Shown here: one piece after another, positions 34,141 to 43,485 of the stretch
Numbering within the stretch: position 1 is the first letter of the stretch
Layout of the letters: every line of letters begins with the position of its first letter
NCBI RefSeq assembly: GCF_900220975.1
Contig: NZ_OBQD01000031.1
Span: 1-45,275, forward strand
DNA: 45,275 bases
From: Rhizobium subbaraonis
GTDB taxonomy: Bacteria; Pseudomonadota; Alphaproteobacteria; Rhizobiales; Rhizobiaceae
Direction of reading: 5' to 3'
Notes under the pieces: model-generated
The model's input: only the letters and a program-made list of their open reading frames with translations
What the model was told of the DNA's origin: nothing
Databases searched by the model: none
Position numbers and translations under genes: made by a program

Positions 34141-35039
34141 TGCCCGTCCCTCCGGCTGAAATGGCTATAAATGTCCTCCAGGCTGGGTGGGATCACATCA
34201 AGGTCCGCAACTTCCGGGCCGAGCGCGGTGATGCTGGCAAGAAGCGGCAGCTTGTCCGCCTGCGGGCAGGAGAAGCGCAGCATGCCGTCAGAGCCGATAG
34301 TGGCTTCCGGAAATACCGCAGCGAGCGAAATGGCACGCCCTTCCGCCGGACGAACGAGGAGCGTGATCGGCAGGGCAGCCTGTGCACGCAAATCGGCAAG
34401 CGTACCTTCCGCCACCAATTGCCCTCCCGACAGGATGAGAATGCTGTCGGTGCGCGCCTCGACCTCGGTCAAGACATGCGAGGAGAGCAGGATCGCCGTG
34501 CCATCGGCCGAGAGGCCATCGAGCAGGTCGTAGAAATCCCGCCGCGAGACCGGATCAAGGCCCGAGGTCGGCTCATCGAGCACCAGAAGACGCGGGCGGC
34601 CGATCAGGGACTGGGCGAGTCCCACGCGCTGGCGCATGCCCTTGGAATAGGTGCCGATCCGCCGTCGCGCCGCATGCGCAAGACCGACGCGGGCCAGAAG
34701 CTCGGTCGCGAGGCGGGGATTCTCTCCACGTAGTGAAAGATAGTGGCGGATCTGCTCTTCGCCGGTCAGTGCCGGATGAAAGGCGACGTTTTCCGGCAGA
34801 TAGGCCACCTGCATGCGCGCGGCAGCCGAACCCGGCGCTTCACCGCAGACTGTGACTTCGCCACTGTCGAAGGGAATAAGGCCAAGAATGATCTTCATCA
34901 TTGTCGACTTCCCAGCGCCGTTGTGGCCGAGCAGCGCAGCACGCTTTCCAGGCGCCAAGGTCAGCGAGACCTGTTTCAGTGCCTCTACGGACTGGAAGCG
35001 CTTAGTGAGCTGAGAGATTGTCAGGGTCGGTGTCATCAT
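34137..35039 (-). CDS. nosF: NosF, ABC transporter ATPase
   Basis: From the ATG at 35039 (with CAGGAAAC upstream) the product is 300 residues; a frame to 35078 adds 13. Walker A GHNGAGKST, signature YSKGMRQRVGLAQ and Walker B LLVLDEPTSGLDPVS are all present. It powers NosY/NosD in copper-centre assembly of NosZ. It overlaps the nosD end by 38 bases. Confidence 0.9.
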   Translation of the reverse strand: MMTPTLTISQLTKRFQSVEALKQVSLTLAPGKRAALLGHNGAGKSTMMKIILGLIPFDSGEVTVCGEAPGSAAARMQVAYLPENVAFHPALTGEEQIRHYLSLRGENPRLATELLARVGLAHAARRRIGTYSKGMRQRVGLAQSLIGRPRLLVLDEPTSGLDPVSRRDFYDLLDGLSADGTAILLSSHVLTEVEARTDSILILSGGQLVAEGTLADLRAQAALPITLLVRPAEGRAISLAAVFPEATIGSDGMLRFSCPQADKLPLLASITALGPEVADLDVIPPSLEDIYSHFSRRDGQ

Positions 35040-36330
35040 AGTTTCCTGTTGCCCAGCGGCCGGCGGCCTCGGCTTCAAAGCGGAGAACGTCGTCGGGCAC
35101 GGCGATCGTCAGCGGGCGCATCAATGGGGCACTGTCGCGCACACCGCCGGGGAAGGTGGCTGGAAAATCGCGCTGGCTCCAGCGCACAAGCTGGACCGCC
35201 GGTGAGCCTATCAGCAGGCTCGCAGCAGGCTGCGACCAAAGGATCTGGTCCATCACGTCATTGGGGCGATAGAAGCTGTCGGCGATGCCGTCACCATTAA
35301 GATCGAAGGCCGGATGGTCTGACCAGAAATTGCCCCTGCCCTCATGGCTCCATTCCATGTTTCGGGTGCCCACATATTTCACCTGCTCGCGGTTGGCGAT
35401 GAAGGCATTGCCGGTCAGCACATTCTTTTCCGAACCGGCCGTGAAGTGGATGCCAATGCCGCAGCCATCAAAGCGGTTGTCCCAGATCAGGTTTTTGTGG
35501 GCGTTGTAGATGAACAGACATTTTTTTGTGCCGCCACGCACCAGATTGCCAGTGACATCGGCATTGTTGGCATAATTCAGCATCAATCCGTGTTCACGAT
35601 CGCCCAGGCTCAAATTGTTCAGGATCCTGGCCTGGTTCGAGAACATGATGGCAAATCCAAGATGATTGCCGATCGAGACATTGCCGGAAATCTCGGTGTT
35701 GCGGGTGTACATAAAATGCACGGCAAAACGAAGGTCGCGCATGACATTGCCGCGATAGACGCTGTTGGAGCTGGCGTTGGAAAAGATGCCGTCACGACCA
35801 AAGCGAATACTGTTGTTCTCCAACAAGGTGCCGGGGCTGTTCCAGACATAGATACCATTACCGCGCTCGTTCATACGCGGGCTGTCGGTCCCGATGATCT
35901 CATTGTCAGCAACCACGACATCCCGACCGCCATGCACGTCGATACCGTGCATATTGCCGGTGACGAGCAGCTGTTCGACACGGGCGCGGTCGGCTCCTTT
36001 TTCGATCTTGACCCCAGAATCGAGCTCCTGGTTGACCCGGCCGGAACCGGTCACCGTAAAACCTGTAAGTCGGACATCGGGTGCGGTAATCGTCAAAACG
36101 CTGCCTGAGCCCTGGCCATCGATAATCGCGCTGCGCGGGCCAGTGATGACCAAGGGGCGGTCGACGACGACGGGGCCGAGATAGGCCCCGTCGCTCAGTG
36201 TGAGGACATCGCCAGGTGATGCCTCGGCGATGGCTGTAGCAAGACTGCCGGTGCCCGGCGCAACCATGCGCTCCGCAGCCGAAAGCGGCGAGTGGAGAGC
36301 AAGGATGAGAAGGACAACGGCCAGCCGCAT
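35002..36330 (-). CDS. nosD: NosD, periplasmic beta-helix protein
   Basis: The product is 442 residues with a Sec-type signal (MRLAVVLLILALHSPLSAAE). The body is a right-handed beta-helix of parallel repeats (VVADNEIIGTDSPRMNERGN, GNVMRDLRFAVHFMYTRNTE, NIRFG-like turns), typical of the NosD/CASH family. It is periplasmic and interacts with NosFY to insert or mature the CuZ cluster. It begins 3 bases after nosZ and overlaps nosF. Confidence 0.9.
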   Translation of the reverse strand: MRLAVVLLILALHSPLSAAERMVAPGTGSLATAIAEASPGDVLTLSDGAYLGPVVVDRPLVITGPRSAIIDGQGSGSVLTITAPDVRLTGFTVTGSGRVNQELDSGVKIEKGADRARVEQLLVTGNMHGIDVHGGRDVVVADNEIIGTDSPRMNERGNGIYVWNSPGTLLENNSIRFGRDGIFSNASSNSVYRGNVMRDLRFAVHFMYTRNTEISGNVSIGNHLGFAIMFSNQARILNNLSLGDREHGLMLNYANNADVTGNLVRGGTKKCLFIYNAHKNLIWDNRFDGCGIGIHFTAGSEKNVLTGNAFIANREQVKYVGTRNMEWSHEGRGNFWSDHPAFDLNGDGIADSFYRPNDVMDQILWSQPAASLLIGSPAVQLVRWSQRDFPATFPGGVRDSAPLMRPLTIAVPDDVLRFEAEAAGRWATGNYDDTDPDNLSAH

Positions 36331-36333
36331 GGA

Positions 36334-38265
36334 TCAGGCCTCCTTCGGTTCGACGAACATGCGCCCGCGCATTTCCATGTGCAGGGCATGGCAGAACCAT
36401 TGGCAGTAATACCAGTAGACGCCGGCATTGGCGGCAACGAAGGTGACTGAGCTCGTCTGCTGCGGCCCAATCTCGATGGCGACACCGTGATTGCCCATGG
36501 TGAAGCCATGCGTCAGATCATCGATATCGTCGAGATTGGTGACGATGACCGTGACCTCGTCACCTTCCTTGACCGTGAAGCTTTCCTGGCTGAACGCCGG
36601 AGCCACGGAGGTCATATAGACGCGCACCTTGTTGCCATCGCGGATGACGGCATCTGTCCACTCGTCGATGTTGACGCCATCGGCCTCGGCCTGCTTTCGG
36701 GTGTCCGCCCACATCGGATCGTTACGGTCCCAGGTGGAGCGAATGTTCGGCAGGATCGAGGGCGCGACCGCGATCGCATCATGCGGCTCTGCGAATGTCG
36801 GGCCGTCATGTACAAGCTTCATCTTGTCGCCAGAGATATCGATCAGCTGATCGTTTTCCGGCTTAAGCGGCCCGACGTTCAGGAAACGGTCCTTGGAGAA
36901 CTTGCACAGGCAAACCATCCAGTCATTTGAAGCGTCGAGCGTTTCACCCATGACCGTCTTCAAGTGACCCGGCTGGTACTGGACGTCGATTTTGTCCTTG
37001 ATCGGATTGATCTTCTCGCCGGCATAGGCCTTGATGGCGTCCTCGATGTTCCACTTGGCCACCTGGCTGTCGAGGAATAGTGAAGTGTAGGCATTACCGC
37101 GACCATCGAAGGCGGTGTGCAAGGGCCCAAGGCCCAGTTCCGGTTCGGCGACGACGGCGCTACGCGGCTCGGCGTTGTCATAGAACAGCGCGTCGAACTT
37201 GGTCACGTCAAGCACAGTGACGGTGGGCGAAAGCTTGCCGGCGATGCACAGGTGCTTCTTGTCCGGCGCCATGTTGCAGCCATGTGGATTGTTGGCGATC
37301 GGGATGTATCGCGTGAAGAGCGACTTGGCTTCCTTGCGGCCGTCGACAACTTTAACGCCGTTGACTTCCTCATACTGACCAGCGGCGATCGCCTTTTCGA
37401 TTTCGGCCAGGTTAAAGACAACAACGTGGTCCATCTCGGACTTGGTCATCTCCTCCAGGTTCATGCCCATTTCGGAATTGTAGCTGGTCGAGAAGGCCCA
37501 TTTGCCTTCGTAGTCGGCATCGCAATTGTCGAGATTGCCCGACACCTTGACCTGCCAGGCGACATCCCACTTCTCGGCATCGACGGCAGTGAAGATGTTC
37601 ACATAGGTCGACACATCCGTCATCGTCGAGCCGTCATTGACAAGCGGCGCTTCGTCCTCGCCGTTGCAGAAGACGTAATTGGTCTTGGGCCACTTCTGCG
37701 GACGCATGCCATGGATGCCCTTGGCATTCGGGATTTCCAGGATGGCATCGGTCTTCATGACATCGCAACGAACGCGGGCAACTCGGGTATTGGCCTTGTC
37801 GTTCATGAACAGGAAGCGGCCGTCATATTTTCCTTCGGTGAAGGACATGTGGACGTGGTGCAGGTCGCCATTGTCATGGATCTTCTTGCCGTTGGCGGCG
37901 AGCTGCTTCTTGGTCTTCTCGGACATCGTCCGCTGATGGATGCGGATCGATTCATTGGTCTGGCCCCAGCCGGTAGCCGAGCAACGGTTGAACACGGGCA
38001 CGCGCATCAGTTCACGCATCGACGGGATACCGAGAATGCGCATTTCGCCGGTCTGACCCGAGGACCAGAAGCCGTAGTAGTCGTCGAGCTTGCCGGGCGC
38101 GACGGAGCCATCCCCTTCGGCGGCTGCAAGCGCCGGCGTCGCCATGACGCCGGCCCCGATGCCCAGCGCACCGGCTCCCATGCTTCCGGCCAGAACGGCA
38201 GTGCCGGCCGTTGCGCTGAACAGCTCTCGCCGGCTCAGGCCCTTGGTTGCTTTCGTTTCCATCAT
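36334..38265 (-). CDS. nosZ: NosZ, nitrous-oxide reductase, Tat-exported (clade I)
   Basis: The product is 643 residues. The Tat signal [15 protein letters not shown] at the N-terminus marks clade I. CuZ histidine motifs are visible ([45 protein letters not shown]). The CuA site is [12 protein letters not shown] with Cys621, Cys625, His629 and Met632, plus the earlier His of GNHGVAIEI. It reduces N2O to N2 in the periplasm. All known ligands appear present, so activity is likely. AAGGAC precedes the start. Confidence 0.96.
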   Translation of the reverse strand: MMETKATKGLSRRELFSATAGTAVLAGSMGAGALGIGAGVMATPALAAAEGDGSVAPGKLDDYYGFWSSGQTGEMRILGIPSMRELMRVPVFNRCSATGWGQTNESIRIHQRTMSEKTKKQLAANGKKIHDNGDLHHVHMSFTEGKYDGRFLFMNDKANTRVARVRCDVMKTDAILEIPNAKGIHGMRPQKWPKTNYVFCNGEDEAPLVNDGSTMTDVSTYVNIFTAVDAEKWDVAWQVKVSGNLDNCDADYEGKWAFSTSYNSEMGMNLEEMTKSEMDHVVVFNLAEIEKAIAAGQYEEVNGVKVVDGRKEAKSLFTRYIPIANNPHGCNMAPDKKHLCIAGKLSPTVTVLDVTKFDALFYDNAEPRSAVVAEPELGLGPLHTAFDGRGNAYTSLFLDSQVAKWNIEDAIKAYAGEKINPIKDKIDVQYQPGHLKTVMGETLDASNDWMVCLCKFSKDRFLNVGPLKPENDQLIDISGDKMKLVHDGPTFAEPHDAIAVAPSILPNIRSTWDRNDPMWADTRKQAEADGVNIDEWTDAVIRDGNKVRVYMTSVAPAFSQESFTVKEGDEVTVIVTNLDDIDDLTHGFTMGNHGVAIEIGPQQTSSVTFVAANAGVYWYYCQWFCHALHMEMRGRMFVEPKEA

Positions 38266-38297
38266 CGATGTCCTTCTTCAGTTAGACTATGACTTCG

Positions 38298-40454
38298 TTA
38301 GACTTTGGCGGCGGTTGGGTGGGGTGGCGCGCCGCCGGGGCTTGCCGCGAGTCTGGCCCTCGATTTCATCTTCTTGATCACGACGGGACAGACTGTTTCG
38401 GACTGGTAGAGCACCTGACAGTGCAGGCAGTTGATGCATTCGTTCGGATTGATCTCGCCGGTCTTGTGGATGGCCTGGACCGGGCACTGGTTGGAGCAGG
38501 TCTGACAGGGATTTCCGCACTCGTGGTAGCGCTTCAGCCAGTCGAACATCCGGATACGGGCGGGGATTGCGAGTGCCGCCCCCAGTGGGCAGAGATAGCG
38601 GCAGTAAAAGCGCTCGACGAACAGGCCGGCGACAAGAAGCGCGACCGCATAGGCAACGAATGGCCAGGCGCGGATGAACTTCAGGATGATCGCGGTCTTG
38701 AAGGGTTCGATCTCGGCCAGATGTTCGGCCTGCTCGACGCTCATCAGGGAGACCCCAAACAGGCCAAGAAAGATCATGTATTTGAGAGGCCAGAGGCGTT
38801 CATGCAGTCCCCAGGGCAGGGTCCATTGCGGAATGTGGAGCTTGCGTGCGACCTGGTTGGTGAGCTCTTGCAGTGCACCGAATGGGCAGAGCCAGCCGCA
38901 ATAGGCGCCGCGCCCCCAGAACAGCAGGGCTGCCGCCACCGAGAACCACAGGATGAAGGTCAAGGGATCGAGCAGGAAGGCCTGCCAGCTGAAGCCGGTG
39001 ACGAGGCTGCCGAACAGCGCCATCAGGTTGACCACGGAGAGCTGGGCATTGGCATACCAGCCGAGGAAAACCAGCGTGACCGTGAGGAAGGCAATCCTGA
39101 AGATGTAAAAGGCCCGGGCATTCCTAACGGCATAGGTCTGGAAGAAGAACACCGCCGTCAGCACGAACAGCATGGTGCCAAGAACCGCGATCTCCAGCGT
39201 CTTTTCGCGCCAGATGCGCTTCCATAGATCCGCCTGGGCGGAACCCTCGTCGCGATCGGCGACGGCGGCGACCTCGACGGGAGGAGCGGCGACGGGCTTC
39301 AGGTATTTCTGCGGCAGTTGGTAGCCGAGGTCGAAGGTATGGAACACCTTCTCGATCGGCCCGACCTCGCGATGCGCCAGAAGCTGGATGCGGAACGGCT
39401 TGGCCGGATCGAAGCCGACATTGGCGGGTATGCGAAAAAGGTCCATCTCGGTGAAATCGGGCGCGCCGGAGAGCGCGATGTCCCCAAGTCGGCGATGATC
39501 GCGGTCGCGGAAACGTACCGACACGTCGTCCTGGATCAGCACGATGCGGTCGAAAATGCCGCCGCGCACATAGCCGGAACCCTTGAACGAATAGAGCCCC
39601 CTGCCGACGATGGCGATGGCGCTTTCGCCGTCCTTCAGCCAAGCCGTCAGATTGGCCTCCTCGGCCGGCCCCAGCAGGGCCTTGCCAATGGCCGGCACCG
39701 AGACCAGCGCCGCATGCATGTCGATGAAGGTCGTTTCCGGCGGCTCGGTCAGCGCACGCTCGCGGGCACGCGCATCGGCATGTTCGGCAAAGGCCGCATT
39801 GACTTGAGCGACATCGAGCGACAGTCGCCGGATTGTGCCGTCCCCTTCTGCTTCCATCCAATCGGCCGGCGCGATGGCCTGCGCATCCAGCGTAAAACGC
39901 GTGCCCGCCTGTTCGCTTTCGGGGGTCAGTCCGCCAAGCCCAAGCGCCCGCGCCACCTTTAAGCCGGAGCGGACAATTGAGTCGTCGATAACCATGACGG
40001 TAACGGTGGCGCCGGAGATGATGTCCACATCATGTGCGGTACCGCCGGATTTCGCCTCCGCGACGAGGTCCAGTCCAGCATATGCGGAAACCAGGCCCTT
40101 GACCTTGGCTTCCGGGATGCCGATCAGGACGATGGGTTCAGAATGCTTAACCAATTTCACGCCGATGATCTTGGCGTCGAGACCAACCGCCACCAGCGTG
40201 TGGATCGGCTTGCCAGAATAGCCAGTCGTGCCGACGAAATCAGAGGTGGCAAACACCCAGCCCACAGTCTCGCCGCCCTTCAACACGGGCGCGGCCGCCA
40301 GGTCCGCGCGGATGGGACCGAAACCGTCTGCGTCCGGCACGAGATCAGAGACCTTGGCCGCAGGCAGATACTGTTGCAGCACCGATGCCGCGCTGGCTGA
40401 GTAAGCCAGGCATAGGGAGGCGCAGAGCAGCATGACCAGACGGAAGAGTTTCAT
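38298..40454 (-). CDS. nosR: NosR, membrane flavo-iron-sulfur protein
   Basis: The product is 718 residues, normal for full-length NosR. It has a signal peptide, a periplasmic FMN-binding domain (HDVDIISGATVTVMV, the Thr being the FMN attachment point), five or six membrane helices with cysteine motifs (CGWLCPFGALQE, CRYLCPLGAALA), and a C-terminal ferredoxin pair (CGNPCQTCSNQCP, CINCLHCQ). It carries electrons to NosZ and is needed for nos expression. It begins the operon; 32 bases separate it from nosZ. Confidence 0.95.
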   Translation of the reverse strand: MKLFRLVMLLCASLCLAYSASAASVLQQYLPAAKVSDLVPDADGFGPIRADLAAAPVLKGGETVGWVFATSDFVGTTGYSGKPIHTLVAVGLDAKIIGVKLVKHSEPIVLIGIPEAKVKGLVSAYAGLDLVAEAKSGGTAHDVDIISGATVTVMVIDDSIVRSGLKVARALGLGGLTPESEQAGTRFTLDAQAIAPADWMEAEGDGTIRRLSLDVAQVNAAFAEHADARARERALTEPPETTFIDMHAALVSVPAIGKALLGPAEEANLTAWLKDGESAIAIVGRGLYSFKGSGYVRGGIFDRIVLIQDDVSVRFRDRDHRRLGDIALSGAPDFTEMDLFRIPANVGFDPAKPFRIQLLAHREVGPIEKVFHTFDLGYQLPQKYLKPVAAPPVEVAAVADRDEGSAQADLWKRIWREKTLEIAVLGTMLFVLTAVFFFQTYAVRNARAFYIFRIAFLTVTLVFLGWYANAQLSVVNLMALFGSLVTGFSWQAFLLDPLTFILWFSVAAALLFWGRGAYCGWLCPFGALQELTNQVARKLHIPQWTLPWGLHERLWPLKYMIFLGLFGVSLMSVEQAEHLAEIEPFKTAIILKFIRAWPFVAYAVALLVAGLFVERFYCRYLCPLGAALAIPARIRMFDWLKRYHECGNPCQTCSNQCPVQAIHKTGEINPNECINCLHCQVLYQSETVCPVVIKKMKSRARLAASPGGAPPHPTAAKV

Positions 40455-40510
40455 TCCAGATTTCCCGCAAATCGTTGCAGGAGCATTGGCGTCTTCCGGG
40501 CGCAGGATCC

Positions 40511-40524
40511 TTGCGCTAGATCAA
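40511..40524. promoter_or_regulatory. FNR/NnrR-type box upstream of nosR
   Basis: TTGCGCTAGATCAA fits the FNR-family site TTGAT-N4-ATCAA with two mismatches in one half. Its centre is 63 bases before the nosR start codon, right for a class II activator at about -41. The next gene (EamA) starts 195 bases the other way, so nosR is the likelier target. No strong -10 is visible. Confidence 0.5.
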
Positions 40525-40719
40525 GCATCCAGGCAATTCGCGAATGATTGCATGCGACTGACAAACGTCGGTCAAGTGCGCAACGAGACAGCGGCAGACT
40601 GCTACTGCCGGACCGCCGCTCAACCTCTCGACTTCCCCGGCGAACAGTGACATTGCACGCTTTGGCGACGACCAGAGCCGGGTCCCATCCAAGGTTTAGA
40701 CAGTCAGTGGTGGTGGCAC

Positions 40720-41643
40720 ATGAAGGATGAGAGCAGCGTGAACCAGGAGCAGTTAGACCGCCCTGCCATCGGCATCATTCTGCGCATTCTCTCAGGTGCG
40801 CTGTTTGCGGCTATGGCTATATTTGTCAAAGCGGTGTCTGCCGATGTCCCGGTAGGACAGATCGTGTTCTTTCGGTCAGCGTTTGCGCTCATTCCGCTCG
40901 TCGTTTTCCTCTGGATGAGAGGTGAGTTTCCTGGCGGGCTAGCGACAAGGCGGCCGCTCGATCACCTGCTGCGATCGGCACTCGGCGCAGCGGCCATGTT
41001 TGCATCCTTCGCCTCGATTGCCCGCCTGCCACTCGCGGAGGCAACCTTGCTTGGGTACCTCTCTCCGATTTTCACAGCGATTGCGGGCGTAGTCATCCTT
41101 TCAGAACGGGCCACGGCCTGGCGGGCAGCAGGGGTGATACTGGGAACTCTTGGCGTGGTGGCACTTGTATGGCCCGAACTTGGTCAATCAACGGCGCACG
41201 AAACCCGCCTGATCGGTTTCGGCTTTGGTCTGCTAATGGGTCTGCTCACCGCATTCGCCTTGATCATGGTTCGCAGCCTAAGTCGGACAGAAAGTCCAGG
41301 CGCCATCGCATTCTATTTTGTCGTGGCCTCCATGATCGGCGGCATCGCGACGCTGCCATTCGGCTGGGCGGCGCCGAGCCTATCTCAATTTCTCTACCTG
41401 GTAGGTGCCGGCATTTTCGGGGGCTTTGCACATATCTGCATGACGCTGGCCTTTCGCTATACTGAAGCCTCGCGTCTTGCCCCTTTCGAGTATCTGGCAA
41501 TCCTGTGGCCGATTCTGGCCGATCTCATCCTGTTTGGTGAGCCACTGACACATCCCTTTCTCCTTGCCCTGCCACTGGTTCTGGCAGGTGCCGTCGTTGC
41601 GGCGCTCGAGGCAAGTCGGCGCGCCTCGAGCCTCAAGGACTAA
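40720..41643 (+). CDS. DMT-superfamily (EamA) permease
   Basis: The product is 307 residues with about ten hydrophobic helices in two EamA halves (ILSGALFAAMAIFVKAVSAD, LGYLSPIFTAIAGVVIL; then GLLTAFALIMVRSL, ILWPILADLILFGEPLTHPF). Such proteins export or import small metabolites and the substrate cannot be read. ATG at 40720 lacks a clear ribosome site; GTG at 40738 with AAGGATGAG upstream is an alternative. Its end overlaps the convergent ATPase gene by 11 bases. It may be unrelated to nos function. Confidence 0.85.
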   Translation: MKDESSVNQEQLDRPAIGIILRILSGALFAAMAIFVKAVSADVPVGQIVFFRSAFALIPLVVFLWMRGEFPGGLATRRPLDHLLRSALGAAAMFASFASIARLPLAEATLLGYLSPIFTAIAGVVILSERATAWRAAGVILGTLGVVALVWPELGQSTAHETRLIGFGFGLLMGLLTAFALIMVRSLSRTESPGAIAFYFVVASMIGGIATLPFGWAAPSLSQFLYLVGAGIFGGFAHICMTLAFRYTEASRLAPFEYLAILWPILADLILFGEPLTHPFLLALPLVLAGAVVAALEASRRASSLKD

Positions 41644-42421
41644 GCCGAATTGGAGCCACTGACCCTTCGCGCACCCGCGCCAGCGGGACGATGACCGAGC
41701 CGGTCCTGCAGGAGGTTAGCACCTCCGCTTCGACACCGTAGACTGAACGAAGCACTTGGGGCGTTACCACGTCATCAAATCGGCCTGAGCCAGCCAGTCC
41801 GCCATTGCGCAGCAACATGATGCCATCGGCGTGACGGGCAGCCAGGTTGAGATCATGAATTGCAATCATCACCAGAGCACCCGTGCGCTCGACATAGGCT
41901 CTGAGTATTTCGAAGACCCGCAATTGATGCGCCAGATCAAGCGCACTCGTCGCTTCGTCTAGCAACAGCAATCTCGGCGCACGCAGCAGTCGTTGCGCCA
42001 GTAGCACCAGTTGCTGCTGTCCACCCGAAAGCGCGTGGATAGGACGCGATGCCAGATCCTCGATACCAAAGGAGCCGAGAATACCATAAGCCGCCTCCAG
42101 CACATCGGCGCTCACTCTCCATCCGAGCTGCTCATGCCGCCCGAGCAACACAACCTCAAGCACCGAAAGGCTGGCGCGGATCTGGCTGTGTTGCGGCATG
42201 TAACCAAGATTTTGAGCATCGACACCACGGCCGTTGAAAGTAATCTCGCCGCGATGAGACAATAGTCCCGCGACCGCACCGAGCAGGCTGGATTTGCCAC
42301 AGCCATTGGGTCCAACAAGACCGATGATCTGACCGGGAGCAAACTGGGCTTCAACATCGCTCAAGACGATGCGGCTTCCGAACTGGACACCGACCCGATC
42401 AAAGATAAGACCTTCACTCAC
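41633..42421 (-). CDS. ABC importer ATPase, iron/siderophore/B12 type
   Basis: The product is 262 residues. Walker A GPNGCGKSS, signature LSGGQQQLVLLAQ and Walker B LLLLDEATSALD are intact, and the switch His is in AIHDLNLAARHADG. The type (FecE/FhuC/BtuD) powers uptake of siderophores, haem or cobalamin. It overlaps the permease by four bases; the three ABC genes form one operon. The exact substrate cannot be read. Confidence 0.9.
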   Translation of the reverse strand: MSEGLIFDRVGVQFGSRIVLSDVEAQFAPGQIIGLVGPNGCGKSSLLGAVAGLLSHRGEITFNGRGVDAQNLGYMPQHSQIRASLSVLEVVLLGRHEQLGWRVSADVLEAAYGILGSFGIEDLASRPIHALSGGQQQLVLLAQRLLRAPRLLLLDEATSALDLAHQLRVFEILRAYVERTGALVMIAIHDLNLAARHADGIMLLRNGGLAGSGRFDDVVTPQVLRSVYGVEAEVLTSCRTGSVIVPLARVREGSVAPIRLSP

Positions 42422-43485
42422 TTGACACCTCCCTCAGCGCCGCGAGACAGGATCACGGCAAACAGCATAGGAATGCCTGCGATCGCAGTGACGATACCGA
42501 CCGGGATGACCGCGGCCGGTGAAATGAATTTTCCAAACACGGATGCACCCACGAGGATCACTGCACCGATAACTGCAGACAATGGCAGGGCAAAACGATG
42601 ATCTTCACCGGCGATGAGTCGGCAGACATGCGGCGCAATCAGACCGACGAATCCGATGGTGCCAACAAAGGAAACAGCCGCTGCAGTGAGCAACGCCACG
42701 AGAAGAAAGGTTTCCCGCCTCACTTTTTCGACAGATAGGCCAAGACTGCGAGCATTGCCGTCGCCAAGTTTCAGCACGGTCAGTGCCCAGCAGTTGCGGG
42801 CGACAAACGGCAGGCAGAACAGCAGGATTGCACCACTGACCGACACGCTCGTCCATGTCGCCTTCAGCAGGCTGCCAAAAAGCCAGAAGACGATCTGCTG
42901 CAGCACCTCCGGCGAGGCGAGAAACTGCAACAGCGACTGGATCGATTGAAAGAAAAATGAAACGGCAATCCCGCCCAGCACAAGGATTTCAGGCGATGCG
43001 CCGCGCAAGGTAGCAATGAGGTAAACCAAGCCGCAGGCCACAAGTGTCATGGCAAATGCTGAGATTGGAACGACGAAATAGTCCGGAATGGCGAGAGCCC
43101 CGCCAAACATGATGGCAAGTGCGGCACCAAACCCTGCTGCGGCCGAAAAGCCGAGCGTGAACGGGCTAGCCAACGGATTGTCGAGGATTGTCTGCATCTG
43201 AAGGCCGGCAAGCCCCAGACATGCTCCAACCACCAGCCCCATCACCGTCTGCGGCATTCTCAACTGCCATAGAATGGTTGCTGTCATCCTATCCTCACCG
43301 GCTGGCCCTGCAATAAGGCCCTTCAGCACATCGTTGAGAGGCATCCCGGATGGACCCGTCGTCAAATCTAGCAGCATCAGAGCGATCAAAGCCAAGACGG
43401 ACAGGGCGAGGCCCAACTGACGATACCGGGAGGCGCGGCGATAGTCGCCGCGCACGAAGTCAACCTTTCTGATAGCAATGGTCAT
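42418..43485 (-). CDS. FecCD-family ABC permease
   Basis: The product is 355 residues with about ten membrane helices. Family signatures include LRMPQTVMGLVVGACLGLAG, LQMQTILDNPLASPFTLGFS and GTIGFVGLIAPHVCRLIAGE, all typical of FecCD/BtuC permeases. It overlaps both neighbours by four bases. It moves an iron complex or related cofactor across the inner membrane. Homodimer or single-permease systems like this are common. Confidence 0.9.
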   Translation of the reverse strand: MTIAIRKVDFVRGDYRRASRYRQLGLALSVLALIALMLLDLTTGPSGMPLNDVLKGLIAGPAGEDRMTATILWQLRMPQTVMGLVVGACLGLAGLQMQTILDNPLASPFTLGFSAAAGFGAALAIMFGGALAIPDYFVVPISAFAMTLVACGLVYLIATLRGASPEILVLGGIAVSFFFQSIQSLLQFLASPEVLQQIVFWLFGSLLKATWTSVSVSGAILLFCLPFVARNCWALTVLKLGDGNARSLGLSVEKVRRETFLLVALLTAAAVSFVGTIGFVGLIAPHVCRLIAGEDHRFALPLSAVIGAVILVGASVFGKFISPAAVIPVGIVTAIAGIPMLFAVILSRGAEGGVK

